In this document: piece after piece, positions 9,595-16,700 of the stretch
Numbering within the stretch: position 1 is the stretch's first letter
How the letters are laid out: each line of letters starts with the position of its first letter
Source: Tipula vernalis
Lineage: Eukaryota; Arthropoda; Insecta; Diptera; Tipulidae
Assembly (NCBI GenBank): GCA_958295665.1
Contig: OY282558.1
Location: forward strand, 50,227,389-50,291,388
Length of the DNA: 64,000 nucleotides
Direction: 5' to 3'
Notes under the pieces: model-generated
Database searches by the model: none
The model's input: only the letters and a program-made list of their open reading frames with translations
What the model was told of the DNA's origin: nothing
Translations under genes and position numbers: made by a program

Positions 9595-9726
9595 TCTCAT
9601 TTTACGTTTTTAAAGTTTTCGTTTTTTCATGTTCCGTATTGTTAGTATTCCTTTTATTTTTTTTTTTTTAATCTATAATAATTCTTTTTTTACTATTCAT
9701 TAAGTTTTTAACTGTAGAATAGATTT
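9595..9726 (+). other. 3' untranslated region of the CR1/Jockey-like element
   Basis: Between the ORF2 stop and the tail lies T-rich sequence with long T-runs near 9655-9670 and 9686-9692. There is no reading frame. It probably contains the reverse transcriptase recognition site at the RNA 3' end; no defined hairpin was identified. Confidence 0.5.
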
Positions 9727-9750
9727 AAATAAATAAATAAATAAATAAAT
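9727..9750 (+). repeat. TAAA-type microsatellite tail of the non-LTR element
   Basis: About five AAAT/TAAA units end the element. Short tandem repeats at the 3' end in place of a long poly(A) are common in several non-LTR clades and mark where reverse transcription began. Confidence 0.75.
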
Positions 9751-9821
9751 CGGTGAATTCACGTGGACGTTCGTTTGGGCTGATTTTCTGAACCAATCTG
9801 GTCGATATCCAGCGTATTCAA

Positions 9822-10070
9822 TTGTTGGATCCATTAACCTCTTTATTCTCTCTAGCGGCTAAAAAACTTCCTTCAATTTCATACTTGCAAGATTTGACAC
9901 GCCAGTTAGATGATACATCAGAAGGGATTAAACTGCTTCCCGAGCGCGTCACTGGCATTTTAAAAATGACACTCTCAAAAACGATTAATGAATTACGTTG
10001 TTTTTGGGCATTTTAAATTTGTATAGATGGTTTATTCCTAACGCCAGCAGAAGCCAGGCATATATACTAA
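9822..10070 (+). pseudogene. Gypsy-like pol remnant: reverse transcriptase end and connection region
   Basis: The frame 9822-10016 contains S-E-G-I-K-L-L-P-E-R-V, then I-N-E-L-R-C-F, which matches the end of Gypsy reverse transcriptase where the primer grip and thumb lead to (R)RFLGMLNFYRRF. The last motif is present but shifted by one missing T at about 10,000: the next frame reads F-L-G-I-L-N-L-Y-R-W-F-I-P-N-A. The catalytic YVDD part is absent; the sequence before SEGIK does not look like polymerase. Plus-strand, so not the same copy as the minus-strand gag at 636-1154, though it could belong to the same family. Confidence 0.75.
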
Positions 10071-10092
10071 ACGATTACCTTCGTATTACCTA

Positions 10093-10191
10093 GGCAGCGC
10101 CTTTGATCGTTAGCTGTTGGCCGCCTATTTAGCCGTCAAACTTGTTCGTCATACGCTTGAAGGTAGTTCGCTTACGGTGTACACTATTCAC
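10093..10191 (+). pseudogene. Gypsy-like RNase H remnant
   Basis: In frame from 10093 the translation reads S-A-F-D-R-stop-L-L-A-A-Y-L-A-V-K, then V-R-H-T-L-E-G and V-Y-T-I-H-K. Family members read FDRELLAxYxAVKHFRHxxEG...TDHK, so the catalytic Glu has become a TAG stop and the Asp of D-H-K has become Ile. About 100 residues between this and the preceding connection region are missing. The product would have degraded the RNA strand of the RNA-DNA hybrid; it is dead here. Confidence 0.7.
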
Positions 10192-10225
10192 AAACGCAGA
10201 AATACAGGCAGTTCCGTCATTTGAA

Positions 10226-10320
10226 CTTCATTCAGTACGGTGCGGGATGCTGAAACGTTGTGGCGGAGACACTTTCACGACTGGATAGCATTATCAAACT
10301 TTAGCCAACAAAGGTTTTAT
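10226..10320 (+). pseudogene. Possible Gypsy-like integrase fragment
   Basis: After the RNase H remnant a frame reads V-R-D-A-E-T-L-W-R-R-H-F-H-D-W-I-A-L, which is reminiscent of the E-T-V-A-x-x-F-x-x-x-W-I-x-R-F helix before the second catalytic Asp of Gypsy integrases. It is short and ends without the T-T-D-R-G motif. Order and strand fit the neighbouring pol pieces. Confidence 0.35.
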
Positions 10321-10342
10321 TATAATGTATGTTTGTAGGTGA

Positions 10343-10435
10343 TTATATTAATTCTATATTGGTTACCTTAACTTCACCCGTTTCAGAATTGTTAGTATCG
10401 GATTTAGAGCTTTTGTTTATCTTAGTCGATGACAT
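10343..10435 (-). other. Short serine/lysine-rich minus-strand frame with a donor-like site
   Basis: An ATG at 10435-10433 opens a 30-codon frame, rich in Ser, Lys, Asn and Thr, ending at TAA 10343-10345. A splice-donor-like AAG/GTAACC occurs after 23 codons, so this could be a first exon of an unrecognised gene or transposon. No downstream exon was identified, and the composition gives no functional clue. Confidence 0.2.
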
Positions 10436-11029
10436 TTATAACCCTCCAAATCTAGTAAGAGGTCGTATGCCTAATTAAAAAATCGTAAGTTCGATGAAAT
10501 GTATATTTCAGGTCGAAATTGATATACTCCAAAATTCTGCCTTCCCTCGGGATTATTTGAATTGACGAGTACACAACACTGTAGCACCAACGTTTGTTGG
10601 CCAACCGCTAGCGGTGCCTCTTATTACCTTGTTGACCATTTCATCTCTTTTACTAGAGACGAGAGGATATTTTGTGTGCCTTAGTTCTGCAACTAGCCAA
10701 ATAGAGTTTTTCAACTCGCATATTAGTTTAGTCTTTGAAGGTTGCGTTCCGCTTAAAAAGGTTACTTTTAAATCGAAATAGAGTCAGGGGAAGACTCTGT
10801 TTCCAATCCAGCGGGATCGAGGAAGAGTGATGCAGGTAAACGGGAATGACCGAGTTTGATACAGCTGGTCGTAATCATGAGGTCGTGTCAGAACTATCAT
10901 TTATTACAACATGTTCGCAGCGTCGAGCACATGGTCAGATTCAAAAATAGTACCAAGTAGACAAATATCCGAACCCGGCACCAATCACTCTGGTATTAAA
11001 AGAAGCCCACCACTAACAGATCGTGATGT
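10436..11029. other. Intergenic or unrecognised transposon DNA
   Basis: No reading frame resembles a known family. The stretch is less AT-rich than its surroundings and may contain an old LTR (a TGTAGCACCAACG start at about 10578 and ACAACA near 10910), but no second copy or primer-binding site supports that. Confidence 0.3.
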
Positions 11030-11367
11030 TTGATGACAAGTGGTACAGATGGTGTTGATATTTCGCGAGTATGTGCATTAATAAATGTGGCGCCACTTTC
11101 CCGAGGTGGTACCCGGCCTAGAGACAGATGCTACACAGAAGTACGAAGTACTTCGAACAACCTAACAATGTCAAATACTACAACAACGTGCTCGAATAAT
11201 AGGAAGATAGTGCCTGACTTCACTTCTAAACAGTTAAGTGAAACCTCAATATACCGGCCTAGTACTCGCCGCCGTAATAGAAGACATGCTGAGGTATCGC
11301 TTGTAACTGTACATGCCGTTAGTCTCGTCAATCCAGCAGCGTCAATTGAGGAATCAAAACGGCTTCG

Positions 11368-12003
11368 GTGTTAGTAGTTGTACAAATTGCTCCCGGCAGC
11401 AGGTCACCATCTCAATTACGAATTAACATCGAGATGATACCTCATGTACGGACGGCATTATTGAATGACCCAGCTGAGATATCCAATGGAAGCCGGGCTA
11501 CAGAACAAGCAACATTATCGACATCAAAAAACCACCCAACAATCCAACCACCGAGACCTGTAGCTTGGCAGATAGCAGTTAGCGCAAAAATTCAAAGCGC
11601 TTGTTATGAGGTGGAGCTGAACAATGTTTATAGCAAAATCATAGCGCATAACCAGGACTCTCTCCCACCGCCGAGCGGTTGCCGTCCAGGCTTGGCAGCA
11701 CCCGTTCTCACGCCAGTAGAACAGGCGACTCGCATTCAACGTGAATTTCTCAAAAATCGAAAGCGAGCAGTGCTATCAATTCTTCAGGGATCAAGGTTTC
11801 AGGGTACAATTGACACAAATACGGTCACGGATTACTTCAGTAGAGTTCTGACCGGAGATCAGGGCTGTAGGCCGAGTAGAATGAAACAATTAGAACCGCT
11901 GAAGGATCCCCTAATTAGTCGGTTTATCGGAGGTAAAATAAAAGCAAGACTGAAAAGAAGCAAAAATTCCGCATGCAGTTTGACCATAAATGCATTGCCC
12001 TAG
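11368..12003 (+). pseudogene. R2-like ORF: region upstream of the polymerase core
   Basis: This frame of 211 codons is the longest open piece of the R2-like remnant. Residues about 125-145 read Q-R-E-F-L-K-N-R-K-R-A-V-L-S-I-L, matching the basic helix (x-Q-x-L-Y-x-K-N-R-x-R-x-A) that precedes the polymerase in R2-type proteins; V-T-D-Y-F-S-R-V-L and a lysine-rich K-I-K-A-R-L-K segment follow, where relatives have the start of motif 0/1. The zinc-finger and Myb DNA-binding modules usual at the N-terminus were not found. A frame at 11030-11374 upstream, in another phase, may be an older part of the same ORF. Where relatives continue with A-P-G-P-D-G, this copy diverges and stops. Confidence 0.5.
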
Positions 12004-12048
12004 AATGCCTTTTCAACAAAATTAAGGATACCGCCCTTATCCATAAAA

Positions 12049-12168
12049 AAATGACCCGATAGATATTACGAATTGGCGACCCATCACGTTGTCAAATACG
12101 CTCCAGTCTTCACACTTAACAAATTGGGCGATTTCTGGAGACATTATTTCACCCGTCCAAAAATGAAT
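12049..12168 (+). pseudogene. R2-like reverse transcriptase motif 1 fragment
   Basis: The translation reads D-P-I-D-I-T-N-W-R-P-I-T-L-S-N-T-L, the classical reverse transcriptase motif that contacts the template and incoming nucleotide, and then D-I-I-S-P-V-Q-K before a TGA. Relatives have NWRPITLS...NGVISPVQKGF, so about 25 residues between the two motifs have been lost. A long frame on the opposite strand (12037-12447) is a shadow. Confidence 0.65.
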
Positions 12169-12245
12169 ATTGTAGAAGACAACGTAAGAACATAAACGCG
12201 TTTGGGTCAATTCCCCATGCCCCTGTCTTCCAAGCATTCCGACAA

Positions 12246-12530
12246 ATGGGACTTCTGGATACCGCAACAATCGAGCACCTTTACAAATGGACCAGAACAA
12301 AGATCCGATGTGGTACCGTAGACTCGCAGCCAATCCAATTAAAAACCCGGTATCAAGCAGGGGTGTCCATTGAGCCCAATAATATTCGATTCGGCAATCA
12401 AACAGCCTTGTGCGCGCAATTCTCTTCCACACAGTATGGTACACCATCTCGTCTTGATCGCTGACAAATAAGAGGCTGGCCTATACTTAAATCTCCACAA
12501 GTGTGCATCGTTGCAAATAGATGGAGCAAC
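12246..12530 (+). pseudogene. R2-like reverse transcriptase palm fragment, active site destroyed
   Basis: The frame from 12246 reads K-I-R-C-G-T-V-D-S-Q-P-I-Q-L-K-T, a good match to the strand before motif B, but the expected G-V-K-Q-G-C-P-L-S-P is altered to R-Y-Q-A-G-V-S-I-E-P. In another frame from 12439 the reading is V-H-H-L-V-L-I-A-D, where relatives have an A-D-D-L-V-L-I-A-like active site, so both catalytic Asp codons appear to have become His. L-N-L-H-K-C-A-S-L-Q-I-D-G follows after a stop, matching the usual segment after the active site. Confidence 0.55.
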
Positions 12531-12617
12531 ACGCTCAACTGCTCCCTGTGAATATACGTAAGAGATGGTATACCATCGGGTTTCCGTATCATCTACTTTC
12601 CAAACACGGAAAACCTA

Positions 12618-12930
12618 ATGACAGATATTAAAAAACTCGACCAATCACTGCTCGCGTCTTGGCAGAAGATTGAGGTAGTCAATCTATTGGTCATCTCACA
12701 GCTTGATTTTATTTTAAAATGTGGAAATGTCAGGAAAAAACCACTGACTGAATTTGACAAGATGATCAAGAGGACTGTGAAACGATGGATGAATTTCCCC
12801 CAGAGAGCCAGTGCGGAAATAATAGCCATTTCCTACAAAAAAAAAATGGTGAGGCAAACATCATGCCAACTGGTCTACTACATGACATCGGCAGCATTGT
12901 TCATGCGGTAAAGCTGCTTACGAAAAACCT
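12618..12930 (+). pseudogene. R2-like reverse transcriptase thumb domain, frameshifted at an A-run
   Basis: The first part (from 12618) reads I-K-K-L-D-Q-S-L-L-A-S-W-Q-K-I, then S-Q-L-D-F-I-L, R-K-K-P-L-T-E-F-D-K-M-I-K-R and W-M-N-F-P-Q-R-A-S-A-E-I, the best-preserved part of the element. The frame changes in a run of ten A at 12837-12846; past it, in the new frame, come G-E-A-N-I-M-P-T-G-L-L-H-D-I-G-S-I-V-H-A-V-K-L-L-T, again as in R2-type proteins. The match fades at about 12930, where reverse-oriented DNA begins. The domain would hold the template-primer duplex. Confidence 0.75.
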
Positions 12931-13750
12931 TGCGGCTTCTGTAAAACCAAAAATGAAACGAATTCCATCCCAATATGGCATAATGCAAATTTTTCAAGCA
13001 ATCGCTAGTTATTTCAATCATCTCTTTAATTGGTTCATAGCTCCCATAATTTGTTCTGTGTTGGTTTGGCTGTAAGAACCTGTGTTGCCTAAGGTTCATA
13101 GTAGGAGCATTTATATTCAGATTTCCAATCACAAGAGTCGGATTTAATAGGAATACCAGGCAATAAATGTTGACCCGAGTATTTTTAGTGTATACACCAG
13201 CAACGGAATCTTATAGATATTACATCTCGTTGAATAAGGTAAAAGACAGTATAAAAGATCCCGTCCTTCCAATTAATGTTTTCCAAATGCTCAATGAATT
13301 CGTTTTTATTTATTTTTCTAAAGTAGGTCATAGCGTTTTTAAGATGATAATTCCTGTTCAGTGACATTTCATGCACAACAAATAGAATTTCCACCGGTGG
13401 TACGAAATTATTTAACTCACCAAAACTCCAATTAAATCACAATAATCAGTATGCACCTCGCTTCCTGACAGTGGTGGAATATAGGCAAAGTATGTGTAGA
13501 TACTTTGTCTCCTTGCCAACGTATTCAACGGAAGTTGAAGATAATTCGTATTACATAAATGGCTAAGAGAACACCACCATAAACGACACAGTCGTTTGGA
13601 AATAATTCAGAGATATGGATACCTGGATTGAACGAAGTTTCTCAAATCGCATAAATCGGATGATTTGCTTTTAAAACAAAATTGTGAAATTTGTTAAACA
13701 TTCTTGGCTTTAGGAACCATTCAGTTAACATTGAAAACTTTTAGCTTCAA
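12905..13750 (-). pseudogene. Reverse-oriented CR1/Jockey-like ORF2 with reverse transcriptase deleted
   Basis: Reading the minus strand from about 13750, the pieces follow the order of ORF2 at 6619-9594. First come endonuclease traces: L-K-V-F-N-V-N, then E-T-S-F-N-P-G-I-H-I-S-E-L-F-P and C-V-V-Y-G-G-V-L-L-A-I, then F-A-Y-I-P-P-L-S. Next is N-K-N-E-F-I-E-H-L-E-N-I-N-W (13350-13250), like the region after the endonuclease. Finally, at 13132-12905, I-N-A-P-T-M-N-L-R and H-R-T-N-Y-G-S-Y-E-P-I-K mirror I-Y-V-P-T-R-S-L-R and H-R-T-N-Y-G-S-N-E-P-T-K near the end of the plus-strand ORF2. The reverse transcriptase is absent. It truncates the R2-like remnant. Confidence 0.65.
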
Positions 13751-14089
13751 TTTTATCCTGATCAACCTTTTAAACTGTGCCCCAGTAATGGATAAATCAA
13801 TGCTAATAATAAAAAATCATCGCACTAATAGTAAGTAGGTCATCGGATTGTTGCATAATTGTCAGGAAATTCCGAAAATTGTGACAATGAACTGGACAGT
13901 CCCAACGTTCTTGCAGGTTTTGTTGATATGTGAGTGTATGTTTTCTCAGAAGTTGTTTTAACTGTAGCTGTAAAATCACTGCTGTCGATGGAGATGAAGA
14001 GACTGCCGACACAATATGTCATGACAAGAATAGTAATTTACGCCACACAACATACGGCAAATATGTCGGTCAACTTATTTAAACAAATG
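13751..14089. other. No recognisable feature
   Basis: Overlapping short frames exist on the minus strand (13803-14022) but without family motifs. This stretch is upstream of the reverse-oriented non-LTR remnant and may contain its decayed ORF1 end. Confidence 0.3.
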
Positions 14090-14700
14090 TATTTTGCACC
14101 CCAATTCCCATAGCCGTGTCATTTCAAGTGACGTGAAAATTGATATCAATGAAGGCGAACCAAGTGACACGACTGCAACTAATGTTAGACAAATTATTCA
14201 ACAAAAACCTTTTAAAATATATAAAATAAATTAATTTGTGCCCTTCCATTTTGTGGTACTCGTCTGTCACTTGCAAAAATTATCTGTCGTGTAAAGTGAC
14301 ATCAGACGTAACAAACTACTAAGAGAATGGCAAATTTGATGTAACGTGACTCATGACAGATGACGTAGCACGACTATGATAATTGATTTATTGATTTATA
14401 CTCAACTTATACAAAATTACTCAATTAAAAGCATTTTTTTTAAATATTAGGACTGAAATTACCGCCCTCATTGTCCCCCGTTGAAAATCATTTAGTTGTA
14501 TCTGCCACTTATAAAATTCAAGTGACATCTGTCGTGACTTTAAACATAACAAACGACTAATAGAGTATTAAAATTGATGTGACGTGACTAAAGTCATGAT
14601 ACACTTTGGAAATCGGGATTTAAAGTTAAATAGGATATTTAAATTAAGATTAGTGAATTATAATGGTGTCACTTGTAAATTTTATAATTAAACAACTTAA
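14090..14700. repeat. Diverged tandem repeat of about 240 bp with GTGAC motifs
   Basis: A block containing C-C-A-C-T-T or T-G-T-C-A-C-T-T, GTGACATC, ACATAACAAAC-like and GATGTRACGTGACT motifs occurs near 14265-14360 and again near 14495-14600; the preceding part (CAAATTATTCAA / CAAAATTACTCAA) recurs near 14188 and 14411. GTGAC and its complement GTCAC appear many times in 14120-14600. It could be a decayed satellite unrelated to the main 173-bp family. Confidence 0.45.
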
Positions 14701-15068
14701 TTATTTTGAAATGCAATTTAATTGAAAAAATTTTCCTTATACTAAAATTGTTACGTACTAGAATAAATAAAAAGTTTTATACACTTTCGGATCGTTCGGA
14801 ATTTTCTGCAGAAAACAGCAGCATTTCTGATGTTAAATGTACGATTCTAGTAAAATTGAACTGTAAATTACCTTGATCAAAATCAACCACCATTACACAC
14901 CATTAATATGTCGATGATATTTAATTAAAAAGAAATTAAAATTAAAACAAAAACCAATTGAGAGATTTCAGTCTCATAGACATTTACACACAGCAAAACA
15001 TACACTTAACAATTAACTTTTAAAATAAACCAATTGCTTTTTGGTATACATACTTACATACATAATCA

Positions 15069-15098
15069 GGAGGGAAGGAGGAGGGGGTGGGGGTGGGC
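15069..15098 (+). other. G-rich purine tract
   Basis: A 30-base stretch of G and A includes two runs of five G and two of three G separated by short spacers. It might form a G-quadruplex, but one spacer is long for the standard pattern. A smaller G-rich patch lies near 15571-15587. Confidence 0.4.
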
Positions 15099-15169
15099 TA
15101 TTTGTGAATTCGATTCGAACGTATTCGTCTTCGAAGTAAGTTCCATTCTCTAATGCTTACTAACTTGTA

Positions 15170-15770
15170 CTCTAGTTAATATTTACATAATAAAATTAAT
15201 TAAAATTTATAAAAATTAAACGACGAACATTTTTTAAACAATTAATTCTATTCTTATTAATAAAATTACATTACTTTATAAATTAATTTAATTACATAAT
15301 TTAAAAAAAAAAATTAATAATTCCTATGTAACATTCTTTTGTACGATGAAAATAAAAACATTATTAATTAAAATAGTAAAAACTAAAAAAAAATCTATAA
15401 TTAATCTAAATTATCTTCTACTTAAAAATTATACACAAAAAAAAAAAAAATAATTAATAATTATTGTTAAATAGAAATTTTATTTTTTAATTACCAAGAC
15501 GGAAATATATTATAAATAAAATAAAATAAATTAAAATTAATTGATTGATTGATTAATTAAATTTTTTTTGGGGGCAGGGGGGAGGAGAAACAAAATACAC
15601 AAAAATGATAAACGTAATTTTAATTAATTATTTTATTAATTATATTATATAGAAATAAAAAATAAAAAAAAATTATTGATTATAAAATTGAGACAAACGC
15701 GATAAAAATAAATTAATTTAAAATAATTATTTAATGAATTAATGTATTATTTTGTGAGACGGTGGAATTG
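15170..15770. other. Very AT-rich spacer
   Basis: This is almost pure A/T with many A-runs (for example 15301-15314, 15437-15450) and a short GATT repeat at about 15542-15555. There is no coding frame. Such DNA is typical near heterochromatic repeats and is also prone to assembly error. Confidence 0.5.
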
Positions 15771-15889
15771 AATTTTGGAGAGCACGACGGGTAAGTAGGG
15801 TACAGCCAATGTTTCATTTTTATAAACCTTGATTTTGATACCTATAAAACTACGTTCCGCAACCTAGATTGCTTGATTATTTTTATACA

Positions 15890-16234
15890 TTTTATTACTA
15901 CATTGGACTGGCCCAGAAAACGGCTCACAACTGTACAAGATGGAAAACAATTCATTGAAAACCATCTTAGAAAATATAGGATGCTTTGGAAAATTTTAAT
16001 GTATCGGCAATATTGCTGAGCTCTTAGAAATCACCATATGCAATCGCTGTTGATACCTGCAATGAAATTGTTACACTTACGTAATATAAATGTAAGCGAA
16101 AGAACAATAAGGTAAAGGTTGGGAGAAGCAGATCTTCATACACGAAGGCCAGTCACGGGTTCAGAACTTCTACCATAACACAGGTTTGCTCGGCTACAAT
16201 TTGCCAGGGAACATGAAAATTGGACTGAACCTTG
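15890..16234 (+). pseudogene. Tc1/mariner-like transposase remnant cut by the satellite
   Basis: In frame from 16089 the translation reads N-V-S-E-R-T-I-R-stop-R-L-G-E-A-D-L-H-T-R-R-P-V-T-G, then H-R-F-A-R-L-Q-F-A-R-E-H-E-N-W-T. This is the second helix-turn-helix and linker of a Tc1-type transposase, just before the catalytic DDE domain, which is missing. Two stops (TAA at 16113-16115 and in L-P-stop-H-R) show decay. Relatives continue after N-W-T with the strand leading to the second catalytic Asp; here the satellite begins at about 16235. Weaker similarity may extend back to about 15900. No terminal inverted repeat was seen. Confidence 0.7.
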
Positions 16235-16700
16235 AGAAATAATCGAGCAATCAAAATGCAAATTTCACAGCAATTACAGGTCCCGAAACCTATTGATAGA
16301 GGTATCAACCATCGTAATCGGACCATTTTAGATTTTAGCTGCCCAAAAACTTGTGGGCTATAGCACAGTTAATTTACAATAAAATTGAATTTTCTAAGAA
16401 ATGTTTAGAAATAATCGAGCAATCAAAATGAAAATTGTCACAGCAATAACAGGTCCCGAAACCTATTGATAGAGGTATCAACCATCGTAATCGGAGCATT
16501 TTAGATTTTAGCCGCCCAAAAACTTGTGGGCTATAGCACAGTTGATTTTCAATAAAATTGAATTTTCTACGAAATGTTTAGAAATAATCGAGCAATCAAA
16601 ATGAAAATTGTCACATCAATTACAAGTTCCGAAACCTATTGATAGAGGTATCAACCATCGTAATAGGAGCATTTTAGATTTTTGCCGCCCAAAAACTTGT
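16235..16700 (+). repeat. Divergent left edge of the satellite array
   Basis: The first two to three monomers carry variants rare or absent later, for example TAATTTACAAT for TGATTTTCAAT near 16370, GCTGCCC near 16338, CTACGAAATG near 16565 and a short deletion in GGGCAGCACAG at 16701. Edge monomers of satellites usually escape homogenisation, so this looks like the true array border. Confidence 0.7.

Larger units (their letters stand above)
3947..9750 (+). mobile_element. CR1/Jockey-like non-LTR retrotransposon, nearly full length, interrupted
   Basis: The order is 5' repeats, ORF1 with a PHD-type finger, a 1.65-kb insertion, the rest of ORF1, ORF2 (endonuclease plus reverse transcriptase), 3' untranslated region and a TAAA-type tail. 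ORF1 and ORF2 overlap by about 40 bases (6619-6661), so ORF2 is probably made by re-initiation or a similar mechanism. A PHD-type finger in ORF1 is typical of the CR1 side of the CR1/Jockey group; the clade should be settled by a reverse transcriptase tree. Having one undamaged ORF2 beside a broken ORF1 suggests a fairly recent copy that can no longer move by itself. The exact 5' end is uncertain. Confidence 0.8.
11030..12930 (+). mobile_element. R2-like non-LTR retrotransposon remnant
   Basis: Pieces of one plus-strand reverse transcriptase appear in the right order but in changing frames: a pre-polymerase region (11368-12003), an N-W-R-P-I-T-L-S motif (about 12055-12168), a degraded motif B region (12246-12420), a degraded catalytic region (about 12439-12530) and a well-kept thumb-like domain (12618-12930). 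The combination, particularly the thumb motif with R-K-K-P-L-T-E and P-Q-R-A-S-A-E, is typical of the R2 group, single-ORF elements with a C-terminal restriction-like endonuclease. That endonuclease is missing because a reverse-oriented CR1/Jockey-like fragment replaces it. No 28S rRNA gene sequence flanks it. Confidence 0.7.

Noticed and set aside
10578..10912. LTR of a Gypsy-like element
   Set aside because: Only TG...CA-like ends were seen; there is no matching second copy, primer-binding site or target duplication.
12037..12447. 136-codon minus-strand frame as a gene
   Set aside because: It is the shadow of the plus-strand R2-like reverse transcriptase pieces, which show family motifs on the other strand.
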